From Micractinium sp. NFX-FRZ (lineage: Eukaryota; Chlorophyta; Trebouxiophyceae; Chlorellales; Chlorellaceae): a stretch of DNA of 20,432 nt. A program made the position numbers and the translations under genes. The notes below the pieces were generated by a model. That model saw only the letters and a list, made by a program, of their open reading frames with translations, did no database searches and was not told where the DNA came from. Positions 10,901 to 18,659 of the stretch are shown here, piece by piece; within the stretch, counting starts at the first letter, position 1; each line of letters begins with the position of its first letter. Location: the NCBI GenBank assembly GCA_029339195.1, contig JAPTJF010000697.1, forward strand, positions 1 through 20,432, written 5' to 3'.

Positions 10901-11320
10901 AAAGAGCGCCCCTGAACGTGCTCAGGGGAGGAAGAGAGTGAGCACAGGCATCAAGGCTGGTGCTCCAGGCTGGTGCGCACAACGCAAACGGCAAGGGTGG
11001 CGGGAGGGCGCGGCGGCGGCACCTGTGTCCGTGACGAGGTTGTCCCTCAAATCCAGCACTTTTAGCGAGCGGTTGAAAGCTATAGCGCGGCTCAGCGCCT
11101 CGGCAGCTGCATCGTCTAGCCGGCACCCCCGCAGCTTGAGCAGCCGGGGCCCGGTCGCCTCGTCGTCCTCATCGCTCTGCAGCCCCTGAACCAGCAGCTC
11201 GCCGAGCTCATGCGCCTGTGCCGCGCTGAGTGGCAGGCTGAAGGAGAGAGCACGGTTTGCTGGCAGGGGCTGCTCGCCCCTCAGCACCTCCTTGAGCTCC
11301 TCGAAAGTGAGGGGCGCCAT
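1934..11320 (-). CDS. Unrecognised 2246-residue LRR plus giant repeat coiled-coil protein
   Basis: Start ATG is at 11320-11318 and stop TGA at 1936-1934. Fourteen exons in coding order: 11320-11023, 10911-10846, 10632-10505, 10245-10166, 9913-9799, 9601-9555, 9311-9119, 8862-8737, 8568-8410, 8239-3725, 3535-3145, 2889-2711, 2523-2415, 2268-1934. They sum to 6741 nt with every phase consistent. Residues about 60-150 form three RI-like leucine-rich repeats (LLKLRGCRLDD, LKVLDLRDNLVTD, LQALDLTGNP). Residues about 165-460 are ordinary coiled coil. Residues 462-1223 hold about 19 units of a 38-residue repeat, and 1379-1770 hold seven units of a 52-residue repeat. A degenerate helical stretch, an acidic patch (DSDSEEEEQ near 2050) and a Gly/Pro/Ala/Lys-rich basic tail follow. 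There is no signal peptide or membrane segment. A cytoskeletal, basal-body or scaffold role would fit the shape but is only a guess. The donor of exon 5 is GC (CAG|GCAAGC) in my model. Confidence 0.75.
4142..5317 (-). repeat. Type B array: seven units of a 52-residue (156-bp) helical repeat
   Basis: The consensus runs LAPAAAVAELKGSIEAQQA, then AVxEQLAALQAAAEAAAAD, then LAAFKAQQAEQLA. Six units are exactly 52 residues. The second is 80, because a 28-residue block (EQL.ALQAAAE.AAADLA.FRAQQ) is present twice. The LAP start and following AAVxEL resemble type A, so both families probably share an ancestor. Two more degenerate units may follow on the C-terminal side (LASKEAMSEL and LASAEAMQQV). A non-repetitive linker of 155 residues separates this array from type A. 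Confidence 0.88.
5783..8068 (-). repeat. Type A array: about 19 units of a 38-residue (114-bp) helical repeat
   Basis: The consensus runs QLAPAAAVEELQRSTAAAL, then AEAVSKLEAAQAEQAAAVS. Counting from QLAP to QLAP, ten units are 38 residues, four are 42, two are 49, and single units are 43, 46 and 27. The Leu-Ala-Pro at each unit start looks like a helix start or kink, and the body has the a/d-like spacing of coiled coils. Unit 3 replaces LAP with LSN. Unit 14 has lost 11 residues of the QRST segment. The repeat code is diverged but clearly alignable in DNA. Confidence 0.9.
6781..7460 (-). repeat. 501-bp higher-order repeat inside the type A array
   Basis: The segment around 7321-7460 and the one around 6820-6958 are close copies displaced by 501 bp. 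That is exactly four type A units in the translated protein (49+38+42+38 = 167 residues). Units 6, 8 and 10 share the variant LDALQ..KEAVE.LKAAQ, while units 7, 9 and 11 share VEE.Q..AVSKLEAA, so the array alternates two subtypes here. Confidence 0.75.
9497..9534. repeat. 19-bp tandem duplication in an intron of the LRR/rod gene
   Basis: Two adjacent 19-bp units (9497-9515 and 9516-9534) differ at one base and are followed by the start of a third. They lie in intron 9312-9554. A GGCA-rich simple repeat sits beside them at about 9426-9465. Confidence 0.85.
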
Positions 11321-12199
11321 CGCCCTGGCAGCGGCAAGAGAGACAGTCGAAGACTCAGCCTTTGAGTTTGAGTGTTGGGAATTTGAGTGCGCTCAGGCTG
11401 GCGCCAGGCGGGAGCAGACGCACATGAAGTGCAGGTGCCACCCTTCGGACTGACTGCAGGGCACACCCCAGCTCAGTGGGAGATAATGCCCAGGGCTTGA
11501 GAACTGGATTTGTGATCCCAGTTTAAGGCCTTGGTTCACCTGATGGGCCCTGCCTGTATGCCCAGCCCAGCGTACCTGCCAGTCGCCAGCAGCCGTCCTG
11601 CGGCACAGCGTGCCTACCCGACATTCCGCCGGCTAGGCAGTCGAGCAGATGTACCTCCTACGTATGAAGCAGTACCACTGAATTCCACTAGCAGAACTTT
11701 ACAGGCGTCAACATGCAGAGGGATGCTGGGCCGTTTAGGGTGCCTGCTTGCACTGTGGAAGTAAAACAGAAGGCTGCTGGTGCGTCGGGTGCTGTGGCCT
11801 TGTTCATGACGGCAATCATGTAGCCAGGAACCCATTTCAAACGCCAGGCTTGGGCCAGTCCAATGTAGAGCATGTGATCATGCAAGCTGGCCAGCTGCCA
11901 TCAACCGTACGGGCAACAGGCCGCGACAGCCTGGCCCAGAGATTCGGTTGACATGCAACCTCTGCGTACACAACCCCGGTGCTCATTGCTGGTGTAACGT
12001 GGACCACTTCGTCCTCAAAGCACCTCAAATTGTGGCGTGGCACCGCTGGCCATTGAGTGTGATCGCCAGTTCCACCTGGTGGCTTCAACTGCGGCGAGCA
12101 CGCCGCACAGCGGCGGCGTCCTGCCACAATGATCGGGGGATACTTGAATGCCGCTGGTCTATGTCATTTTCTTGTGCTGCGTAGTTCCTGCTTCTCGGA
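11321..12199. promoter_or_regulatory. Divergent upstream region between the LRR/rod gene and the mannosidase gene
   Basis: The two start codons are 879 bp apart and point away from each other, so this stretch must hold both promoters and 5' UTRs. It is noticeably less GC-rich than the exons. I see no clear TATA box. A CCAAT string lies at 11860-11864 and a TGATCA palindrome at 11875-11880, both possibly chance. No open frame here has domain content, and no tRNA-like fold is evident. Confidence 0.5.
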
Positions 12200-15100
12200 A
12201 TGCTGCCTTTGGCAGCGGCAGGGGCCCCAGCCAGGCGGCGGGGCAGCAGCTCCAGCCTGAGCTCGGCGAGGCGGCTTGCAAGGCGGGCTGGTCGGCCGGC
12301 AGGCATCGTGAGTCGAGTACAATTGAGCATCTGGAGCCCGCAGAGCCAAGATCGTGGGAGCCAGGCGCACTGAAACCTTCCCTTCGCCCCTCTGCGCAGG
12401 CTTTGCTGCTGTTGGTGCTGATCGCAGGGACCAGCTTGCTGCTGCACAATAGCATCTCCGGGGCTGAGGTGCGGGCCGCTGCTGAGTGCCTGGCCGTGTG
12501 CCGCTCCCCCCTGCGCTTCAATTTAGCTTGGTGCGGCCTGGAGGCGAGTCGCTGAGCACTCAGAAACCGTCTGATGCACGCAGGACGACGAAGGCCTGCA
12601 TGTGGTGACCACCGGCGGCAGCGGCGGCGGAAGCGCAAGCGGCGGCGGCACCGGCGGCGGCTCCGCAAGTGGGGGCGGCCGGGGCAGCGGCCAACGCGCA
12701 CAGCTGCTGGAGGATGGAGGCGGCAGTGAGGGCGGCGATGGCACGCTAGCTGTGGAGGCAGGGGGGGCGCAAGTGGGCAGCGGCGGCACTGCACATAGGA
12801 AGGACGATCGGGAGGCGGCGGCGCGAAGCCGCCAGGCCTCCCCATCCCAGTTTGCGCAGCGCCTGCAGCAGGAGCGAGAGGCGGCCGCACGTGCCGCGGG
12901 TGGCAGCGCTGCGGCAACCGCCACCGAACGGGCCGTGGCCGCCCGCGCTGCGCGGGCGGCGGCAGCCTTGAGCTTCCCGGCACGGCCGGAGCCGCCTGTG
13001 GAGGAGCTCAGTGATGAGGAGGTGGCACGGTGAGTGCACAAGCTCAATGATGCGCCCCGGTGCCCTTCCGCAGCTGAATTTTGCATTGCACTGTACACTC
13101 TCGGAGCTGCACATTTCTAGTAGATGGGGCAGCGCTTTAAGCTGCTGCAACTTGCTGCGGGGCGTGCACTGCAACAGTTGCGCGTATGTGTGCGTAGAGC
13201 AGGTGCCTGCGCTGTGTTCCAACACCACCGCGTTGCTCCTGGCATCGCTCCGCCCGCCACTCCACCCGCATGCTCGTCCCCCTGCCCCTGCGTGTTGCAG
13301 GCGGCGCGATGCTGTGGAGGCCGCGATGCTGCACGCCTGGCGTGGCTACGAGGCGCATGCCTGGGGCAATGATGAGCTGTGCCCGCTAAGCCAGACGGGG
13401 AAGGACAGCTTTGGGGGGCTAGGGGCCACAATGATTGACAGCCTGGACACGCTGCACATGATGGGTGAGCAAGGGGGAGGGGAGGGGGAGGGGCAAGGGG
13501 GCGGGTGGGTGCTGCGCCACACCGTTGGGTGCTGGTGGGTGCTGCCCATATATTGGCGGGTGCTGGTGGGCGAGGCATGTGATGACTGGAGAGTGCCAAT
13601 CGACAGCCTGGACACGCTGCACATGGGGGGGTGAGTGATGCCTGTGTGCGTGCGGGTGCTGAGGGTCTCGCTGCGCATGAGAGGGTGCATGCCGGTGATG
13701 TGTGAACCGTGCTGAGCGCTGTTGATTCATGGGTGTTGAGTGAATGAACGGTGGTGGGTTGGTGCCCGGCTGGACATGTGCAGGCGGGTGCATGGGCGCT
13801 GCAGGGTGGCTGCTGGGGTGGGCCAGGATGAGGTGCTTGCGGACAGCCTGTCCTGTCCATGTTGTGCTGCCCTGCCGCATTCCCTGCCCCTGGCCCAGAT
13901 TGCCCTGCAACACCCCACCCCTCCCTGCCCTCCCTCCAGGCCTGCATGCCGAGTATGAGCGTGCGGCGGAGTGGGTGCGCACCCGCATGCCCCTCAACGC
14001 CTCCTTTGATGCCTCGGTCTTCGAGACAATCATCCGAGTAGTGGGCGGCACCCTGGCGGCGCACGATCTGACTGGAGACAAGGTCATGCTGCAGAGGTGT
14101 GGTGGGGGGTGATGTAGAGTGGTGACCTGGAAGGGTGGCCTGGTAGGGCCGGCCGGCCCAGGGGCTTTGCGTGGCCAGCAATGCGGCTGCCGACTGCTCT
14201 GTTGTTCACCTGTTCTGCACTTGTGCCTGCCCAGCACAGCCCACTGTCCACCACCACCACCACCACCAGCGGCGCTGCATGCCCCATCTTGCTTCCATCA
14301 TCTCTCCCGACCCACGCCCCTTGCCTGTGGCGCACCCTGACCCTGCTCCTGCTGCCGCTGCGCTGTGTCGTGCTGTGCCACGCTGCGCCGTGCTGTGCAG
14401 GGCGCAGCAGGTGGCCGACCGCCTGCTGCCTGCCTACGACACCCCCACCCGCATCCCGCTCAACATCGTCAACCTGGCAACCTTAGAGGCCAAGAACCCA
14501 GTGTGGAACCACAAGTGAGGATTGTGTTATGGGAGTGGGGGTTTGAGGCATGTGTGGAGCCACAAGTCAGGATCGTGTTTAGGGAGTTGGGTGTGAAGCA
14601 GGGGCGATGGGAGGGACGGGGAGGGAGGAGGGCGGAGGGCACTTGTGTGAGGCAAGGGAGTAAGGGAGTGGGACCACGCTGAGGCGCTGGGGCAGAGGGG
14701 ACAAAAGCGCGGGGAGGGGAAGTGAGCTCGCATGCACCACCCCGCATCCTCGTCCGCTGCCTGCTCGCCGCCAGCACAGAACAGCAGTAGGGCTGGAGCA
14801 TGGACGGCCATGCTGTGCATGCTCTGGTTGGCCTCAGCCCTCTCTCCTGTGTTTATCTGCAGGGCCTCCACCCTGTCTGAGTTTGGCACCCACCAGCTGG
14901 AGTTCTGGCGCCTCTCCCAGAGCACCGGCAACGCCACATACACGGAGCTGGCAGAGGGCACGATCAAGCACCTGAACAAGCACTGGCCCGACCAGGGGCT
15001 CATGCCGCTCTTCCTCTCCCCCACCTCTGGCAACTTCACCTCCCGCCGCATCTCATTTGGGGCTCTGGGGGACTCGTATTATGAGTACCTGCTCAAGCTG

Positions 15101-17541
15101 TGGATCATGCAGGGCAAGACGGACGACGTGTACCGCTCCATGTGGGAGAAGGTGGGCGGGCACGGGGGGAGGCGGTACAGTTGGGGTGTGGCAGGCACGT
15201 ACTGCTGCTTGTGGGAGGAGGTGGGCACGGTGGGAGGCGGTACAGGTGGCATGACAGAACGGTGGAGGGAGTGTGGCACAGGCGTGGGGGGCGTCCACTT
15301 GCATTTGCAGGCCAGGAACACGATGATCAAAAAGCTGGCTCTTACAGTTTAACCCCAGGCTATTGATGCACTCACTCACCGGCTAATGCGCGCATACTCA
15401 TTGCAGGCCATGGATGAGATGATAGAGAAGCTTATTTTTGTGTCCAAGGACAACCTCACGTACATTGCAGAGTATGACAGGTGAGGGGGGTGATGCAAGG
15501 AGCGGCACAAGGTGGCTGCCAGGAGCGGAGTGGCAGGAGTGCTAGCGCCGGCGGCGCGGGGCGGCGCCATCACGTGCCAAGCCACGGGGATCACACAAAG
15601 TGCCCCGGCCTGCCACCTCGCAACCTCTCTCAGCCTCCTCGCTTCCTGCTCTACGCCGTGCATCATTGCGACCGTTCCGCTCGCTGCTCAATCCCACTTG
15701 TTCCGCACACTTCTTTTGCTACCTGCTCACCTCTACTTTCGCTGTACATTCCCGCCCCTTGGCAGGTCCGCCGTCAAGCACAAGTTCGACCACCTGGTCT
15801 GCTTTGTGCCCGGCATGCTGGCCCTGGGCGCGCACAGCGGGGCGGTACAGGGGGCCAAGGCGGAGCGGTACCTCCAGCTGGCGGGGGAGCTGACCAACAC
15901 CTGCTGGCAGATGTACCACAGAATGCCCACAGGTGGGGCCAGGGCAGGACAGGGCTGGCGGGGGAGGGCTGGCTGGGGAGGGGCTGGGCGAGGCGGGACA
16001 GGGCTGGGCCGGCTCACTTGCCTGTGGGGAGACGTACGATAGGAGGCAGGGCCCTAGCATTTGGCTCCACACACACGCACACACACCAGCGCACCTCCCT
16101 ATCCCCCACAGCACATTACCCCTGGGGCTCCACTTGGGTGCTGCACCTCCCGTCCCCCGACTTTGGGCCCCGCTCTTCTGCTTTTCCTTCAATTTCCAGG
16201 CCTCTCCGCCAAGCACGTCACCTCTGGCCCCTCCTCTGTTACACACACATGCACTTCACAGCAAGATGGGCGTGTCTCACCCCTCCCTGCCCTGCAGGCC
16301 TGTCCCCAGAGTACGTCACTTTCGGCCCCTCCGGGCTGCGCGTGGGCGCGGGCTTCAACCTGCTGCGCCCAGAGGCGCTGGAGGCGATGTGGTACATGTG
16401 GCGGCTGACCCACGACTGGCGTTACCGCACCTGGGGCTGGCACATCTTCCAGGCCTTTGAAAAGCACTGCAAGGTGAGCGAGCGTCACAAGAGGATTGAA
16501 AAGACAAGAGCGGGAGCGGCCAGAGTGGCTGTTCTAGGCTGGCTGTACTAGGCGCTGCTCTGAGCCTGCGGGAGAGTTGAGGCGCGTTACGTGCGAGGCG
16601 CCACAGTAAATTGCGCCCCGCTGTGGGTGCACTTGGGGTTTGGCGGCCATGCGGCAGCTGCCATGCGGTGTTCAGCAAGTCCATGTGCTGGCGGCACTGC
16701 ACAGTGCGTTCCTCTACCACCATGGTGCTACCCCGCGCTCCCACCCACCTGTACCTCGCCTGCCCAATCACGCGTCCCCCCTCCCCGGCAGGCGGAGGCG
16801 GGGTATGCTGGGCTGAAGGATGTGAGGGTGGAGCATCCCACCCAGGATGACACCATGCAGTCTTTCTTCCTGGCGGAGACGCTCAAATACCTCTGGCTGC
16901 TGTTCAGGTGTGCATGGGAGGGGCTGTGCACGGGTGGGCAAGTATGGGGGGCACTGAGCAGGTGGGGGCAGTGTGGATGAGTGGCAATGGCCTGTGGCTT
17001 TGCTGTTTGGGTGGAGGGGGCAGAGGGTGGATGGCAGATGTGCAGTTGGCAGCAAGCAGTTTAGAAAAATTGGTGAGGGGTGCTCACATGGGTGCGTGTG
17101 ATTGCTCTTCTGCGGGGCAGGAGGCATATGAGAGCGCGCACTCAATGTTTCATGGTGTGTGTGAAGCGAGGGCAGGGAAGGGCAAGTTGGGTCCAGAACG
17201 CCTGATCTAGCGCCTGCGGCTGTTGTCCACAAGGCTTTGGGTGCCCTGTCCCCGCCATTCAGCCGCCCCCTCCCCCACCCCACCCCACCCCCTACACACG
17301 CTTTCCTCCCCGCCTCTCCAGTGATGACGCCGCTTTCAACATGGATGAGTGGGTGCTCAACACAGAGGCCCACCCGCTGCGCATATCGCAGCCCAAGCTC
17401 ACGGCAGCAGCAGCAGCGCAGCAGCAGCAGCAGCAGCACAAGCGGTGGTGGTGGCCGCCCGTGCGCAGCAAAGCGGCGGCGGAAGGGGGCGGCGACCCTG
17501 GCGTGGCGGCGCCACGCGTCGCGGCACAGCAACGGCGCTGA
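12200..17541 (+). CDS. Alpha-1,2-mannosidase, glycoside hydrolase family 47, type II membrane protein
   Basis: Trims alpha-1,2-linked mannose from N-glycans in the ER or Golgi. Twelve exons: 12200-12307, 12400-12468, 12584-13029, 13301-13464, 13940-14096, 14401-14514, 14863-15151, 15407-15480, 15766-15932, 16298-16473, 16792-16907, 17322-17541 (2100 nt, 699 residues, all phases consistent). ATG 12200 is chosen because only that frame meets the membrane exon after the first intron; ATG 12148 hits a stop after splicing. A basic cytosolic tail (residues 1-36) precedes a membrane anchor (about 37-55, [15 protein letters not shown]) and a Gly/Ser-rich and charged stem (to about 205). The GH47 domain follows. 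Aligned with human ER mannosidase I: E291 in FETIIR (acid), D423 in GDSYYEY, E555 and E558 in RPEALE (base region), E617 in FLAET, and T641/E642 in NTEAHP (calcium ligand region). C486 and C520 match the conserved disulfide. Sequons are at N282, N376, N410 and N465. QSFFLAET and LLFSDD resemble Golgi-type enzymes more than ER ones. An Ala/Gln tail follows residue 650. Confidence 0.95.
12602..12690 (+). repeat. Gly/Ser-rich codon repeat in the mannosidase stem
   Basis: GGC/GGA/AGC codons encode [16 protein letters not shown] sequence, with GGGSASGGG present twice. It behaves as a flexible linker between the membrane anchor and the catalytic domain. Such stems vary widely between species, so this part is probably not conserved. 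Confidence 0.8.
13465..13939 (+). repeat. Mannosidase intron 4 with G-rich donor flank and a copy of the exon end
   Basis: This 475-bp intron starts with four runs of four or five G (13473-13493), able to form a G-quadruplex. It then has a GGGTGCTGGTG-type minisatellite (about 13503-13575). At 13599-13625 there is a near-perfect copy (26 of 27 bases) of the exon end at 13434-13460, followed by GGGGGGGTGAGTG, which looks like a usable donor. The remainder shows nothing I can name. Confidence 0.85.
14501..14602 (+). repeat. Back-to-back 51-bp duplication spanning an exon end and its donor
   Basis: Unit 1 (14501-14551) contains the last 14 exon bases, the donor GTGAGG and early intron. Unit 2 (14552-14602) follows with no spacer, with the donor changed to GTCAGG. 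Most positions match over the first 40 bases, and divergence is higher at the right end. Confidence 0.85.
15140..15249 (+). repeat. Copy of mannosidase exon 7 end and donor within the following intron
   Basis: The exon end plus early intron at 15140-15184 (TGTGGGAGAAGGTGGGC and onward to GGCGGTACAG) recurs at 15209-15249 as TGTGGGAGGAGGTGGGC and onward to GGCGGTACAG. The copy keeps the GAG|GTGGGC donor-like arrangement. Confidence 0.8.
16194..16337 (+). repeat. Pseudo-exon: degraded copy of an acceptor and exon start within the preceding intron
   Basis: CCAG plus about 38 bases at 16196-16235 align with GCAG plus the true exon start at 16294-16333, at roughly three quarters identity, 98 bp apart. 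Read in the exon frame, the copy gives [11 protein letters not shown] against [11 protein letters not shown] in the real exon. The copy lacks any continuation into the rest of the exon. Confidence 0.75.
16908..17321 (+). other. Last intron of the mannosidase gene
   Basis: This 414-bp intron is G-rich at its 5' side and C/CCCCA-rich before the acceptor CTCTCCAG. I see no gene, tRNA or mobile element in it. Splicing joins LLF with SDDAAF, restoring the family sequence before NTEAHP. Confidence 0.7.
17404..17438 (+). repeat. CAG-type trinucleotide tract in the last mannosidase exon
   Basis: GCAGCAGCAGCAGCGCAGCAG-like sequence encodes [11 protein letters not shown] after the end of the GH47 domain. 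It is interrupted by one GCG and so is probably fairly stable. A WWW triplet and a basic Arg/Lys tail follow. Confidence 0.85.
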
Positions 17542-17598
17542 GCGCGCATGGCCCGCAGTCGCGACCTCCATTTCATTCTGTGGGCATGTCATACTGCA

Positions 17599-17603
17599 TG
17601 TAA
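17599..17603 (+). terminator. TGTAA poly(A)-type signal for the mannosidase gene
   Basis: The signal lies 58 bases after the stop codon. A TTACA (TGTAA on the minus strand) sits just beyond it at 17606-17610. Confidence 0.6.
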
Positions 17604-18319
17604 AAGTTACAGTTCGAGTGCACCTGCTCTCGTGTCAGGCTGCCCATCCTCCGTCAACAGAAGGCGTGCCAAGCAGGCAGGGACGGGCGTGCTCTGGGCT
17701 GAGGGCCCAGCAGGCGGGGACATGGGTGGGGCGTGTAGGTGAGCTGAAAAGAAGGGAAGTTCAAAATAATGGTAGTCTGGGCTGAGAGGTGGGCTGGGCA
17801 CGATTGGACAATGAATGGAGGAAAGCAATACAAAGGGGTTGGGTGCCGAGCAGAGCCCAACAGAGGATATTCATGCAGTGCTGCCTGGGCCAGCCGGAGC
17901 CCGAAAGGAAGAAGGAAGGTATCACGTAACAACAGGGGATGATGTGGCAACCGTCAAGACGACGCGCTGCATGGTGTGTGTGTGAGCCAGGCGGGTGGCG
18001 GGGCAGGTCACGAGTGTGCAGGCACCACCAGCATGTGCAGCTGGTGCTGGCAACGAGACACTTTCAATGTGGGGACATGGTAGCAAAAAGAGGTTGGCCT
18101 GCCGCGTCACAAAAGGGTTATGGGGCAGCTGGGGCAGCGCACCGCGCACGGCCGGCGTGTGAGACGCGCTCCACATGCTTGCGTCGTGCTGTTTCTGGAG
18201 CACACCAGCAGTGGTACGCCTGCACACGCCACCTGGCCCAGGCTCGGAACCAACCGCGGTGCGATTGCACCACAGGGAGCGCAGTCTTTGGCGTGGCCTC
18301 ATCTTGTCGTGTGTGGTTT

Positions 18320-18339
18320 GGGGTGGGGTGGGGTGGGGT
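18320..18339 (+). other. (GGGGT)4 tract, predicted G-quadruplex
   Basis: Four perfect GGGGT units in a row give four G4 runs with one-base loops, a textbook strong quadruplex motif. It lies beyond the TGTAA signals of both converging genes, so a role in transcription termination is possible but not shown. Confidence 0.85.
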
Positions 18340-18478
18340 CAGAAGCGGTACACTTCCACCACACTGCACCAAGACGACCAGTGGGGACGGGTCGGGGGGA
18401 TGGGGGGCATGCTGTGCGTGAGGTGCTGAGGCCGTTCAAGGCCAGGATGGGGCGGCATGAGCCGAGGGGGCTGGGGGT

Positions 18479-18483
18479 TTACA
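18479..18483 (-). terminator. TGTAA poly(A)-type signal on the minus strand for the wall-protein gene
   Basis: TTACA on the plus strand is TGTAA on the coding strand, 177 bases after the proposed TAA stop. It supports ending the gene at 18660. Confidence 0.45.
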
Positions 18484-18659
18484 AACACGCAGGCCGAGTG
18501 CCAGCTGGCCACCTGGCTCTGCTTGCCACCCACTTGTGGCCAGCCAGCCAGGCACACGCGACCCTGCCTGGCCCTCAGCCTACCCATTGCACAGCCCATG
18601 GCACATGCTCCCTCCCCCTCCCTCGCGCCTCACACCGCCCCCACACACGCTGTGCTTAC

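Larger units (their letters stand above)
17542..18659. other. Convergent intergenic region between the mannosidase and wall-protein genes
   Basis: About 1.1 kb without a convincing gene. It should hold the 3' UTR of the mannosidase gene on the left and that of the wall-protein gene on the right. The (GGGGT)4 tract lies inside it. Several short open frames exist on both strands, but none shows domain content, spliceable neighbours or a sensible amino-acid composition. Confidence 0.55.

Noticed and set aside
12148..12555. ATG at 12148 as the mannosidase start, giving an unspliced 135-residue frame including the membrane segment.
   Set aside because: Splicing at the strong donor GTGAGT (12308) from this frame leads to a stop in the membrane exon. 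ATG 12200 joins in frame and gives a basic tail plus anchor, as expected for a type II protein.
13117..14237. Long minus-strand open frames (354 and 272 residues) over the mannosidase gene.
   Set aside because: They cross real plus-strand exons and introns, and their composition (His/Pro/Ser-rich) is that expected from the antisense of this sequence. No domain is visible.
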